Shown here piece by piece: positions 34,520 to 46,821 of a stretch of DNA of 64,000 bases. The stretch is taken from positions 11,235,501-11,299,500 of the forward strand of contig NC_092798.1 in the NCBI RefSeq assembly GCF_918797505.1, in the 5' to 3' direction. Under the pieces are notes generated by a model. It did not search any database. It was not told the origin of the DNA and saw only the letters and a program-made list of their open reading frames with translations. The stretch's first letter is position 1; each line of letters opens with the position of its first letter. The position numbers were made by a program, and so were the translations under genes. Origin of the DNA: Bemisia tabaci. Lineage: Eukaryota; Arthropoda; Insecta; Hemiptera; Aleyrodidae.

Positions 34520-35400
34520 AATGACGTCATTTCGCGAATGTTAACTCGCGGTCGCCTTTTGTTCTTACCTGTGCCTGGAGGCACTCCCTCCCAGGACGGT
34601 TTTGCTCAACGAGTTGTTGATTGGCGTAGAACACCTGGGAGTATCAATAAAGCCGACTTTTTTAGATATTTCTTGAAACTTTCTCCTCGTGGAGTATCTG
34701 CAAAGTGTAGACAATCTTTGTCACCTGAAGTTACACCCTCACGGGACGGTTGCCCTTTGTGGGGTGAAAAGGTGGCCGTGCTTTTTAGAAGTTCCTTGAA
34801 ACTTACTCTTCGTGATTTCTCCTTGATACTGAGACATGATTTGTAGAAATGACGTATGAGCTGTGCAATGTTGTTCATATTGTACATGTGCACTTATAGT
34901 ATCTAACAAACCAAGAACGTGCACATGCTTTTCATTTGCGGGGGAAAAGACCTGAACCCGGTCAGTGGCGCCTCTTGATCCTCCCTAAAGTCACTGTCCA
35001 CAGGGGCGGTTTCCTCTGAGGGATGAAAAATTCTTGAAAATGTACAGAAAATTTTAATAAAGCCGGAAAGCTGAAATTTTGAGGAGCTCCTCACATGAAA
35101 TCTCCTCGGAATTAAGACATTCTTTTTAGAGACAACACACAGGCTTTGTAGCTCTGCTCAATGTGTTCAATACGATTCTAATTTTTAGCAAACCAGACAA
35201 ACGCAGATACTCATTATTTTTGGGGAGGAAGCTACCTGAACCCGGTGAATAACGCCTCTTGAGTCTTGATCCACCCTTATGTCTCTCCCTCTCGAAACGG
35301 ATTCCCTCAACGTAGTAAATAGTACTTGGAAAGGGTCGGAAAAATCAGGAAGGCCAAAGTTTTGAGAAGTTCATTGGAATTTCCTATTTTTGTCAAATCT
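34520..35400. repeat. Degenerate tandem array with CCTGAACCCGGT anchors
   Basis: CCTGAACCCGGTCAGTGGCG (34950) and CCTGAACCCGGTGAATAACG (35232) are 283 bp apart. They share CCTCTTGA, ATAAAGCCGG-like and TTTGAG-AGTTC words with two shorter, more worn units near 34566 and 34720. The anchor also matches CCTAAACCCGGTAAGTGACC at the edge of the GC island. Confidence 0.5.
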
Positions 35401-35453
35401 TCTCCAAACTGCCTCGATTATAAAAAATTGCAGTGAACACGAAAAACGCTATA

Positions 35454-35705
35454 CTGCCGTGCTGAGGAAAACCGCCGTATGAATATTCGATGGTTTTCAA
35501 ATTTCTTCCGATAAATTGTTCATTTTGAAGAAAGTTATGCATATTTTTCCTTGCATTTTTCAGATGTATTGGATTAAAGTGCGAACAATATTGTACCAAA
35601 AATTGAAAGAAAAATATTCACAACTTTCATAGTAAATTTGTACTTTATCAGAGGAAATTTGGCAATGCCTGAAGGTTCATACGGCGTTTTTCCTTAGCAC
35701 GGCAA
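35454..35705. mobile_element. CTGCCGTG foldback element, copy 2
   Basis: Same ends (CTGCCGTGCTGAGGAAAA / TTTTCCTTAGCACGGCA). Flanks TATA and TGTA, a near-match 4-bp duplication. Middle pairs GCATATTTTTCCTTG with GAAAAATATTCAC. Confidence 0.78.
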
Positions 35706-35827
35706 TGTAGAAGATTTATCGTCGAGGTGCTTTCATTGTGTGTGTGTGGGTCTTAAAATTCAAGCCACGTCTTTTCCTTTGAGAAATGACGAATTCAGAT
35801 CGATTCTTGAGTCCCTTACATGCAATT

Positions 35828-36231
35828 GGACGTATTTCTACCAAACAGACCTACGTGGAGGTGAAAAATATGGGGTATGCTCGTTAGTTCTCTTTGCGTA
35901 AGAGTGAATGAGAATAATAAAGCGCCAGTGACGTCAGCGGCAACGAAGCCGCTCGCCTCCGCCGCCGCCGTCCACCCGCCGCCGCCGTCCACCCGCCTCC
36001 GCATAAACTCATGAGCCCTGTCCACAACGCTCTCTTGCCATGCCCGCGGCTCATGAGTTCCGCATTCAGTTGCCACATAGGTCTGTTTGGTAGAATGTAA
36101 AATCCCGCTTTGCCAACTCTTCAAAGAGAATCACGTCCACTTTTACATTGTTTCTTATGCAGCTTCGACGAGCACACCTCATATTTCTCACCTCCACATA
36201 GGTCTGTTTGATAGAAATACGTCCAATTTAT
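35828..36231. mobile_element. Composite foldback element with GGACGTATTTCTACC ends
   Basis: GGACGTATTTCTACCAAACA and complement TGTTTGATAGAAATACGTCC form the outer ends; CCTACGTGGAGGTGAAAAAT and its complement continue the arms. Inside is a second hairpin-like piece with GCCGCC microsatellite (35940-36000) and an internal copy of CATAGGTCTGTTTGGTAGAA. Confidence 0.65.
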
Positions 36232-36239
36232 TCTCAAAA

Positions 36240-39200
36240 TTGACTGAAGAATAAGAATTTTATCGAACAACCAGGGTTCCTCCAGCTTCCGCCTTTCAAT
36301 GACCATAGGACACTCTCAAATAGGATTTAAATTGAGGCGGTTTCAGTGAGCGTCTGGAAATCCCAGTTTTTTGTAATTTTCTAAACCGTAAAAATTCGAT
36401 GAAAATTCAAGACATTTTCCCATCAATTTCAGAATTTGCTATTTGTGTCAAAGGTTTTGAATCACTCTGATTGCTACCTCGTTTTCTGTCAGCAGAGCTT
36501 CAATTTTTCACTAAACATCGCCCTCTCTTGGACAAAAGATCGACTACATTTCAGCTTTGCAAAATTTCCTCCTGCAAATTATTTTTTTTTACCAGAGAGT
36601 TCTTCAGCGATCCTTACCAAAAATTTCTTTTATATTATCCTAATTACAATAAAAAAATCAGAACAATTTTGTGCAGACATTGCAGTTATATTTCTGTAAT
36701 AAATTGAATTATTCAAGCCAATTGGAATGCAGTTACGTTCCTCCATCTGGCAATACCCACATGTCGCTTGAAAATTATCGCCAGATTTAAAGCACCATCG
36801 AATCAAAAATATTATTCATCATTTCATTCCGCCAAAATTTCCCTCCAAATTTTCTCGCACATTTTCATGCCCAATGTTCTCGGAAAGGAAGTCACTCTCC
36901 CTTGGTGCAATGTCATAAATCAGCAAAATTGTTTTCAAACAACATTTTTTAAACTTTGCCCAACCATTTCTGTGTAGAAAAAAAAAAGAATTGTGCCCAA
37001 AGATTTTGCAACCCTGGAGATGTAGGTACGTTCCTTCGGCCGGAAAACAGAAAAAAACGGAACTTTCACACCAGGGTTTCCGCAAAAGCTCGTAACGAGA
37101 TATTTTCCAAAGTCTCCTCGAACGTTATGTAACTCCACAATTTTTGGCGGTCCAAGATAATGTGCTCGTGCTAATTTAAAATCAAGGCGTGAGGTTGAAG
37201 AGATTGAACGGGGCGAAGTTCAGAAGCCCTAAAAATGACTGCGAAGTGTCAATCCGTGTGAAATGCCCACGGATAGCGAAGTTGCCACGATGAAAGTTCA
37301 GGAAATTCCGCCCATCAACGACCGGTATAAAATCGCCCAACATTCTTGTGCAACCTGGCGTCCTCGCAAAATAATAACCTTCAGTGAATTCTCAACCCTT
37401 CCTTTGGCCTCAAACCAACTCTTGACCTTAGATTGAAAACTTCAAAGAGCTTTTACCTGCATGGTTAATTACTTCGCCATTCGCCAGACTGAATTGTAAA
37501 CTTTCAAGTGGAACCGAAAATACCCTCTTACAGACGTTTATGTTGGTAATGTTACATCGAGTAGTCTTTGTTATTCCAAATTGAATCCGAACAAAAACGA
37601 GGACATAATTTTTTCCGACCGCAGAATATTTTTTGTTAATTTCAAGCGGTAAAGTTGGCTTGCTTCTATTCGAAAAAATAAAATATTAGCAGACATTTTG
37701 AAACAACGCAATGGATGTATGTGGTTTCGAACTTTGGCAATCGATCTATCCACTAGTTGGAGGTATTTCCTTCTAGATATGTGACGGATTCGAACAATAG
37801 ACAACTTCGTCGCCCCTTCAATATTGTCATCCTTCGAATGAGAACAAAGTTGCTTCGGAGTCAAGCAGTGACATTGCTTCGTCTTATTTTGAAGGCGCAT
37901 CGTCGACTTGCAGCTACCTTAGTCTCCTCTGCTGGAGCTCGCGCCAAATAGTTTTCTGGCCGACTTTCATAACGAAAGGGAAGATCCGCCATCTTTCCTG
38001 TTGTATTTTGCTTCAATCTTAAAATAAAGACTACAAATTCTTTGTTGCACTGTGAAAGTTTGCCTATAAAGTGAGAACTTTAATGAACCGGTGCGCGATG
38101 TGGATTAGAGTTTCGGCAGTCACTCTTCATCGTCTAATATACTAAAAATCTCACGATGGGTGGAAAGCTTACAAATCAAGTTTTACTCTCATTCTATATT
38201 ATATGGGTGGGACAGGGGCCTTTCTTTATAATGCCCTCTTGCAGAATTCAGCATATTGGCAAACTTGTGTTTCTCCATTTAAACCTTTAAAAATGTATCG
38301 ATTCTTGGAGGAGCCAGGTGCTCAAATCAATTATCTAACATAGCCTTAAATGGAGAATTTGGCTCGCAAATTTTTTATTGCTTCATGTGAAAGTGCCCGA
38401 AGAGCTGATTTTGCAGTATTTTTTATAATTTCTTTCGGCGATGGGAAATAGCATATAAATATATTTAAAAGTGAGAAAATCCGCCGCCTAATGACGTCAT
38501 CTAGCGACATATCGACGGTGAGATTCCCAAACCACGTATCTCGGTTTGCAACGTTGCAGGCTTACTGTCATACTTTATTTTTTGAAAGAAAAACCACTCA
38601 ACGTACATTCTCTAAAATATCTGTGATTTTTCTGCTCTGTGCGAAGAAAATTCTGTGAAAACTTCACGAAATGATGTTGATTCGCTTTCAGAAAAACAGT
38701 AATAATAGGAGCGGAGATTTTTAAACACCGCAAACGAGATACGTGGTTTGGGATTTTCACCGTCGATATCCCATTTAAACGCATGATTTTGATCATTTTG
38801 TCATATTTCCTCCAATAATTGTTCAATTTATGAACCAAAGTCATCCTCGTATTCAGCTTACTTGGTAGCGTCCATTCAAACACGGAATTCATCAAATTTC
38901 AGACACCTGCAAATTCTCCGAAATCCGGTGTTGCCAAATTGCTGGATCCGTTTCTGTCCACTAATCGTGGAGTATCATTCGTAGGAAACCTTGGGAATCC
39001 GCGTTCCGGTGAAGAATGCCCGGTCCGGCGACGAATCCGAAGGTGGGTGATTGAATCAGCGGCGGGAATGAAAGAGTGACGACACGAAAGAGCGTGGCTT
39101 GCACAAGCGGGCTATTAATCTCGGCTAATGGTCCCTGTCAGTTCGGCGTGTCGCTTTCCAAGTCGGAGTTTCCTCGCCACCGCTGTCCCCGGAGCCGGAT

Positions 39201-39290
39201 CAAACTTTCAACTCTCTCCACATGAGCTTTGTCCAGCTTATGTTCTCACTTACTCAGGAACGCGCGAGCTATCCCAGTAGCGACTGCACG
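36240..39290. other. Repeat-derived but gene-free stretch
   Basis: Only short frames on both strands. 38265-38365 belongs to the TTTAAAC hairpin family; GAGATACGTGGTTTGGGATT (38730) is the complement of CCCAAACCACGTATCTC (38526), marking a ~220-bp hairpin. No gene supported. Confidence 0.5.
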
Positions 39291-39298
39291 GTGTTTAG

Positions 39299-40110
39299 CG
39301 ACCTAGGAAACCGGGAAATCTCAGGGAACTTTTTTTTGTGTCAAGGAAATCAGGGAAAACGTCAGGGAATCCGCAAAAATTCAGCATGTCAGGGAAACCG
39401 GGAAATGTCAGAGAATTTTTGTGTAGTCAAGGAAATCAGGGAAAACGTCAGGGAATCCGCAAAAATTCAGCATGTCAGGGAAACCGGGAAATGTCAGAGA
39501 ATTTTTTTGTAGTCAAGGAAATCAGGGAAAACGTCAGGAAATCCGCAAAAATTCAGCATGTCAGGGAAACCGGGAAATGTCAGAGAATTTTTTTGTAGTC
39601 AAGGAAATCAGGGAAAACGTCAGGGAATCCGCAAAAATTCAGCATGTCAGGGAAACCGGGAAATGTCAGAGAATTTTTTTTTTTAGTCAAGGAAATCAGG
39701 GAAAACGTCCGGGAATCCGCAAAAATTTGCCGTGTCAGGGAACCGTCAGGTAATCGAAAAACACGGATTTTTTTTTCTCCAGAGGGCGCGCAAACTATCC
39801 TAGTAGCGATTGCAGGGTGTCTAGCGACCTGGGAAACCGGGAAATCTCAGAGAACTTGTGTCAAGGAAATCAGGGAAAACGTCAGGGAATCCGCAAAACT
39901 TCAGCATGTCAGGGAAACCGGGAAATGTCAGAGAATTTTTTTTTTTAGTCAAGGAAATCGGGAAAAGTCAGGGAATCCGCAAAAATTCGCCGTGTTAGGG
40001 AAACGTCAGTAAATCGAAAAACGCGGATTATGTTTTTTTTCTCCAGAACGCGCGCAAACTATCCCAGTAGCGATTGCAGGGTATCTAACGACCTGGGAAA
40101 ACAGGAAATG
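39299..40110. repeat. 86-bp minisatellite (GTCAGGGAAACCGGG type)
   Basis: Units begin TCAAGGAAATCAGGGAAAAC at 39341, 39427, 39513, 39599 and 39687, with two more at 39861 and 39949 after a break. Because 86 is not a multiple of three, the open frames here cycle through phases and look like a repetitive protein; this is an artefact. Confidence 0.85.
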
Positions 40111-40570
40111 TCAGGGATTTTTGAGCGATTGCAAAAAAACGTGTCTTGAGGTCGACTGGTGGTGATTTACCATCCTTTACCCAAGACTGTTTTCTGAAAT
40201 TCAGAGAAAATTTTGCCTTTTGACTTACAATCGTTCCTCGAACCAAGTGAAATGAAATCTTGATAAAGCCATTTTCCCCCGATATTATTGTACTATTTCT
40301 GAGCAGAGCAGAATTCAAGCATTATGTCAAAGAATCATATTTCCTAGTTTTCTTTTTAACAAAAATCAAACCTAAGAGGAAATTCGACCGCGGTAAATGC
40401 AGTTACGCCATGATACTTGTTAAATCCGTCCTTATTATATAATCATCCACTCCCCAGCGTGTTTCCTAACTTCACTCTAACTTTAGAAAGCCAGGAACCC
40501 TGACGGAGACAGCTCTTTCCGAAACCACCCGTAGTTAATTATTCAATAATTATCCAACCGCAGTTGTGTA

Positions 40571-41535
40571 CGAGGTCTGTTAGATTAGAAACCGGATTTT
40601 GGTCATAACTAGCCCTTAATGCGTCCAAATTAGGTTTTCTTGAGCTTTCCTGGTAGCTGGAAATATACTTAAGAACGCTACGTTCACAGATTTTGTTTAT
40701 TTTGATCAGTGTTTATTCTGTGTCATCTTGAATACGAGTAAGTCAGTTGCGTTTTGCGATTTTCATCATGCGATCTCTGATAGAGCAAAGATTCAACATT
40801 AAATTTTGTTTTAAACTCTGTATACCTTGTACCGAAACTTTTGGTATATGCTAAGTAAAGTTTACCATGATCATTGTATGAGATGTCCCCACTGTTTTGA
40901 ATGGGTTAAAGGATTCAAAACTGGTCAGGAGTTCGTCAAAGATGAGGAGCATGGGAATCGACCCTCAACAGCAACTGACATTTGTCACGTGGAAGAAATG
41001 CGGGCAAAAGTGCTCGAAAACGGTCGTTTCGAGCTTGTTGAACAGAGTAATATTTCTGAAGGCTCTGTACATACAATTTTGATAGAAAATGTAGACACGC
41101 ATCGAGTTTCAGGTACAATTGCCCCTTGATTGTTGTCCGTTGAACGAAAATCCAACCAAATGTCAATTTCCCTTTAGCTGCTTGAACGTTCTAACAGTGA
41201 TCCTACATTTTTGGATAGGATCATTTTCGGTGACAATACTTTAGTGTACGGCTACAATATGGAGAAGAAATTCCAATCGTCCTTTTGGGTTGAAAAATGT
41301 AGTGCAAGACCGAAAAAAGAGAGACAAGTTCGGTGAAACATAAAAATCGCAAAACACCCTTGAGGTTGCCTTATTTCAAGCCACATACCAACGACACTAA
41401 TCAGAATTTTTCAAACTCGTGAACGTAACGTTCTTAAGTATATTTTCAGCTATCAGAAAAGCTCAAGAAAACGTAATTTGGACGCATTGTGGGCTAGTTA
41501 TGACCAAAATCCGGTTTCTAATCTAACAGACCTCG
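40571..41535 (+). mobile_element. Decayed mariner-family element, 965 bp, TA target duplication
   Basis: Both ends read CGAGGTCTGTTAGATTAG inward, with inverted repeats of about 120 bp and TA on each side (40569-40570, 41536-41537). Internal sequence encodes mariner transposase pieces. Shorter than the usual ~1.3 kb, so the catalytic C-terminal part is mostly deleted. No ability to move itself. Confidence 0.88.
40768..41333 (+). pseudogene. Mariner transposase pseudogene
   Basis: Starts MRSLIEQRFNIKFCFKL, the usual first helix-turn-helix region. The frame shifts near 40842 into MLSKVY, then FEWVKGFKTGQEFVKDEEHG, RPSTATD and NISEGSVHTIL follow. A stop at 41127-41129 and later breaks interrupt it. 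Further on, in another segment, DPTFLDRIIFGDNTLVYGY corresponds to the family's TGDETWVY motif that holds the first catalytic Asp; Asp is kept, Glu and Trp are lost. The second and third catalytic residues are absent. Confidence 0.82.
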
Positions 41536-41539
41536 TATT

Positions 41540-43380
41540 TTATTACCCCCGATTTCCCCTAGTTTTTCTCTAAAAAACCATTTAAGAAGAAATTTGACAA
41601 CGTAAAATGTAGTTACGCTTATCCCAGTTAAATCCGCCCAGTTATCTAGTTATCTACTCTCCAGCTTGTTCCCTAACTTAGTTACAACTTTAGAGAGCCA
41701 GAAAACCTAACTGGAACAGCTTCTTCCAAAACTACCCCTAGTCAATTATTCAATAAATGTCCAACTGCAGTTCCTCCTCATGTAAATTCTCAGCCCCCTA
41801 ACGTACCTTTACGGCCGTTCAAAAGCCGGCTCCCCATCGATTTTCGATCTCGTTAGCCCGGGGGAGAAGCTCAACCCGTCAACGACTCAACTTGCACGAA
41901 AGCTTCGCCGCCAGGTTTGGCGAGGGCTCTTGAATGACGGGTCAACCTCGAGACACTATTTTCGGAAATTTGGCAACAGGTACTCGTAAATCTCATAGCC
42001 GTCATAGTATATCGATCAGGCTTCTATGAATCTTTCATAAAGCATCTCAATTAAACCTCACAGTTTCCCGTAAGTAATACGAGACCAGGTCGTTAGGTTA
42101 AGTGCATTTACTTCGTTACCGTGAAATGTATATCTACCGTAAGTTGCAGGAAGCTCAAATTTCCCGCACTTACGCACAACCTTATTAGACGTTACCGAAA
42201 GCCGTTATAAAAAGTGACAAGGAGGTAAATTTAAAGCATCGTGTAGTAGAATATTTTATGAATATTTTGGTGGACATAATGCCGCCAAATGACAATTTAA
42301 ACCAAAAGTATGCAGGCTCGAAGTTAACAATTCTGAAAACGTAGTTTTGAAGCGAGAAAAAAAGCTCACCATAGTTCTATTCTTATTTGCTTGAGGCTTT
42401 AAACTGGAAGCATTCATGTATATGTAAGAGAGAGCCATCTGCATTGGAAATTTAAGAAAGGACCTATCTGTTTAAGAGACGAATCGGATTTTAGAGCGCA
42501 ACCACGCATGACGTATTTTCTAAGATGTGCACGATGTTTTACGTTGATTATTAAATCAATTTTTCGACATGACTTAACAAAAGCTGCTCTCCTGAAAAAT
42601 TCGTATATCCATGTACTTAGATCTTTCTTCCTGTTGACGGCCTCATACTCTCTGGAAAAATGGAGGCGTACGACGAATATTCTGAAAACGAGAAACCGCG
42701 GTACGGAGAAAGATTTATGAGACCCCCTCGATGGCACCAATAATTCGCTGATATCAATAAGTGACCCGCTTTTAACACCTAACTGAAAGGGAAATGCCAG
42801 CGCTCATGCTTGTGAAAGTCGTTGAAACCCGGAATTCCAGAGCATGACCTAGTTTTTCTGATCATTTTCCTGCCTTCTTAACGATGCAGATCTCTAAAGC
42901 GATTATGCAGCAAGAGCGAGGTGTATGCATGACATCGATTTATTCCTGGTCTTTAAATTCCAATCCCTTTGCATGAAGGACAATCGACATAATACCCCCT
43001 CTATACACCATGACTCCCCTCTATAATTCTTTCGGTGACCGAACAAAATCCCTTTTCGAATTGAGGCTTGAAAGTTACCTTGCAAGATGGCGCGTTTTTT
43101 TTTATTTTTTTTATTTTTAAAAAAAAAAATACGGTTGATGATCTCGATATCCGCGATTTTTGGGGCATTTTGATACGCTCGCAGAAGTGCCTTTATATCG
43201 ATGGTTAAAGTACGAAATCACGCATCTCCATTGCGGTGTATCAAAAGTTCTTTTTTAGGACACTCACTTTGTCCCCAAATGTCGCAGAGTAACCTACGGT
43301 TTCGGTTGATTTAATTAAAGATTTAGTCGATCAACCAAATCCGTTCGGTTGATCTGACCGGAAAGAAGTAACTCACAGTA
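41540..43380. other. No recognisable gene
   Basis: AT-rich, with frames under 110 codons on both strands and no splice-supported chain or domain. Contains the GTAGTTACGCTTATCCCAG word also seen at 40398, a worn dispersed repeat. Confidence 0.5.
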
Positions 43381-43386
43381 ACTCAA

Positions 43387-43613
43387 CACTGGAAAAAAAA
43401 ACACATTGGATCTAGAGTCCAGACTCCTGAAAACATTGACAAGAAAAAATACTCTTGATTCAATCAATTTTTGCTTGAATCAAAACGAAATCCGCTTAAA
43501 TTAAGAGGCTTGGTTCTTGATTTAAGCTATATTCTGATTGAATCAAGAGTACTTTTTCTTGTCGATGTTTTTAAGAGTCTGGACTCTAGATCCAATGTGG
43601 TTTTTTTCCAGTG
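43387..43613. mobile_element. CACTGG foldback MITE, full-length copy
   Basis: CACTGGAAAAAA ... TTTTTTTCCAGTG, 227 bp, flanked by AA on both sides. The best preserved copy and a good consensus seed. Confidence 0.82.
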
Positions 43614-44403
43614 AAATCATCCCTAAACATGGAAATTCTTGACTGTGTCTGTCGATGAGGAAGTTTAAAAAGTTACCCTCATCAAAAATGACATTCGTAC
43701 CCAGTTAGGTCGAATGCACAGAGTTTAAAACTCATCTATGCAATCGTAGATTCGAAGGTGCTCCAAATTAAACCAACTTTCGTCCCGATCTAGTTTTTCA
43801 AAGTGTCGAGTAAACGCGCCCGGGAAACTCTCTCCGCCGCGCGTGCGAAGCGAAAAAAGCTCTTAGCTTCCAATTACCTGCCGCCGTAAAAAACTCACCC
43901 TCGGAGCGCAACAACCAAAGCATTCGCTCCTACAATGGAAATGAAAATTAAAGCGAGCGAACTTTCGAAAGTAGAAACTCGAAGCTTAGCGTTGTTTTAA
44001 CCGAGTTGCTTGCTTCGGGTCCGTGATTGTCGGGAAAGCGGGAAATACGGGCTTCGCGTAAGGTCAGAGGTCGTGCCGCACAGGGGAACAATGAAGTCAA
44101 ACGTGAGTTTTTTTTATCGAAACTTCAAAGAACTTGGAGGACAAATTGCACAAGTACAGTTTTTGCTACTTATTTCGAGAAATACACGTTGGAAGTTTAA
44201 AAATTACATGGATCCAAATGGCGGAAAGAAAGTTGAAACAGACTTTTTGATGCTTAAAAATTGAACCTTCGGAGAAAATTTTTCGCGAATTATGCATTAA
44301 GACTACTTTCACTCGAAATCATCGATATCTCAATTTTTTTCGAAAACTGCACTTATGCGGCTTGTCCTCCAATCCCCTCATTGTTTTTTTTCGGTACATA
44401 TGA

Positions 44404-44930
44404 ATAGACCACTAGACAAAGAACGAATTTAAGGATTCTGACGTATGTTTTCTCTTTCAAATTTTACCTAAAAGACGATTTGCGTAATGAAAATAACTGA
44501 TATAACCGATTTTACTTAGCATTGGTTACGAACAATTTGAAATTCCCGCTTGTATGAAAAACATGAGTCTACGTGAATCAAATCGCGCACTACAACGATT
44601 TTGACAGGGTTCTTAATCGAGCTGTGTTCCTTTCCCACCATGTGCAAAGTATGAACAACGCGCAGTAGCTGAGCCTAAGCGTCGAAGATTGAGGTTGCCG
44701 TGTCTTCATATAGCAAAGACAGTCACGGTAATGTGCGATTTAACGCAAGTAGATTATCGTGTTTTCTATAAGCGGGCAGCTTGATTTATGCTCCAAAAAA
44801 TGTTAATATCTTGATCAGACGTTACTTGTAGTAATTATTATCGTACAAATCGTGTGCTACGTAAAATTTTAGGGAGAAATGGTGTATCATAATACTTAAA
44901 TTTGTACCTTTTTTGGTGAACCATTCCTAG
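44404..44930. mobile_element. GGACCACTAGACAAGG foldback element, copy 2
   Basis: Left GACCACTAGACAAAGAACGA with AATTTAAG; right AAATTTGTACC then TTTTTTGGTGAACC. Inner words (GGTTACGAACAATTTGAA, GAATCAAATCGCGCACTA) match copy 1. Confidence 0.65.
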
Positions 44931-45177
44931 AAGCGAGGAACTAATGGAACTTTATTAAAACCTCTATGTTTTCTTTTTACAAAGTTATAATTTTTTAAAG
45001 TGTCCGCACATCAGTTGCGATTTTGCAAGTTGGCAGCATTATTTTTCCTCCTTCGAAACCCATTAAAAATATCGATTTCAGGTGAGATAAGCTACCTCAC
45101 CAAGAATCGATTACTTTACTTACATTTTCACAGGAAAATTAGTGTTGCCAATTTGCGAAATAACCTCTTCCGCAGAT

Positions 45178-45430
45178 CTGCCGTGCTAAGGAAGACCGTC
45201 ATATGAGCCGCCAGGCGTTGCCACATTTCCTCCAATACAAAACAAATTTACTGGGAAAATTGTGAATATTTTTCTTCAAATTGTTCAGAAAATTTTGTTC
45301 GCTATTCAATCCCAAATATCTGAAAATCTCAAGGAAAAATATGCATAACTTCCCTCCAAAATACATGTTTTATCCAGGGAAATTTGGCAACTTTCGAATG
45401 TTCATACGGCGTTCCTCTTTAGCATGGCAG
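45178..45430. mobile_element. CTGCCGTG foldback element, copy 3
   Basis: CTGCCGTGCTAAGGAAGACC ... TTAGCATGGCAG, 253 bp, flanks AGAT and AGGT. Confidence 0.76.
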
Positions 45431-45479
45431 AGGTCATGTCTAACTTCTCCCAATGGTTTGTTCGACCGTGAACCACAAT

Positions 45480-45606
45480 GATTCTGCCGTGTTACGAAAG
45501 AAAGCCGTAAGTGCATTTCTATACGAGTCACGGTTAGCACATGCTCTTATGTATCTCGAGGCTCATCCCAGAATGCACTTACGGCTTTTTTCCGCAACAT
45601 GGCAGG
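45480..45606. mobile_element. Hairpin element, single-copy relative of the 124-bp array
   Basis: Arms TCTGCCGTGTTACGAAAGAA with GCCGTAAGTGCAT, and the complement GCACTTACGGCTTTTTTC ending GGCAG. Loop includes ATGTATCTCGAGGCTCAT, as in the array. Confidence 0.7.
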
Positions 45607-45864
45607 ATCGGCCCCCGGGGGCGCAGGGGCTCCGCTCCAGAATCGCAGAGGGTTGAAGCAACAAGCCCTGACCTGACCCTCGCCTCCCCTCCTCCCCCCG
45701 AACCCCTATCCGAAACCGATCTCGCTACTTCGTGTTTATTGTTGCGCACCCTCTAGCCGCAGGGCGCTTCCACCCGGAGTGCAAACTCGATTTCATCGGC
45801 GATCGATCGGCTGAAAATTGCAAGATTGAAAAGGGTCAAAAGAAAAAAAATAGATAATTTGGAC

Positions 45865-46105
45865 GTGGGCGGATCCAAGGAAGGGCGTACGCTCTCCCCG
45901 TTCGCCCGACAAAAAGGAGGAAGAAAAGGAGAAAGAAGAAAGAAGGAACAAGGAACAAAAAGAGAAAGAAGAGGATTTAGGAAGGAAAGACGCTTACATT
46001 TTTAATTATTCACGACAAAGTTGACCCAAATCACATATAGATGCCTCACAAATTCAAAACATTTCCGGAGGGAGGCCCCTTCACCCCCCCCCCCCCTTAC
46101 GCCTT
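45865..46105. repeat. Poly-C / purine-rich dispersed repeat, copy 2
   Basis: GCTCTCCCCGTTCGCCCGAC, a GAAGAAAGAAGGAAC-rich stretch, AAGACGCTTACATTTTT and a run of Cs near 46086. Same order as copy 1. Confidence 0.55.
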
Positions 46106-46676
46106 ACGTGGTTCGACAATCTCAACTTTACCATCGAATTGTTCTCTGTTCCCCTCGCTCAGTTTTACAGCCGATGGATGCGCGGAAAGAGGCGAAGTTT
46201 ATCACGGCGCTCGGGTGCAACTATTCGTGCTCCATGGATGCGCACGTTGCGTCGAATACATTGAAGGCGCCCTAGCTTTCCTTGCCCGTGTCAGAATGCG
46301 GGTGTTGCAATGGTGCGCTGGTGACTAATAACAACAGCGGAGGCGAAACTACCGAACCATGACTCTCTAATAATACGGTCATTGATAATCTTTACTCGTT
46401 CTTTTTTTCCTGAAAATACTGCTCGACATATCTACGCGAAATTTTTTAAAAATACTGTCAAAAAACGAAGAAAAACAAATGATCGGTTGAGCAAAATCGA
46501 TAACCAGGCTGTCCACGGAAAGTTAATTGAGAAAGGAGGTTCGCAACGTAGCAAATCCAGTTACGTGGTTTGGTAATTTCAGCTTCAGCATCGAATTGTT
46601 CCCTGTTTCCTTTAAACCATCTAGCCCTTTTTCCCCCAGAGATAGATTTTCATTAATATTTCACGGGCACCGTGCA

Positions 46677-46821
46677 AATTGGACCACATTATGCATTTAG
46701 GAACTAAATATTCTTGTTCAATTTAGAATTAACGTATTTACCTTTAGTTTCCCTATACACATAAGGGTTTTTATGGAGGAGCCAGCAATTTTACCTCCCA
46801 ATTGCAAAATGTAGTTCAATT
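46677..46821. mobile_element. Hairpin MITE (TTGGACTTCATTTTGCA type), copy
   Basis: ATTGGACCACATTATGCATT and AATTGCAAAATGTAGTTCAA are complementary ends. Loop holds ACACATAAGGGTTTTTATGG as in the other copies. Confidence 0.62.

Noticed and set aside
39222..40012. Overlapping frames with repeated GNVREFF / NQGKRQGIRKNSACQ, resembling a repeat protein
   Set aside because: They arise from an 86-bp minisatellite read in successive frames; no splice or start context.
42508..42740. Overlapping plus and minus frames of 70-108 codons
   Set aside because: No splice signals in phase, no domain, and the longer minus frame begins at an arbitrary Met.
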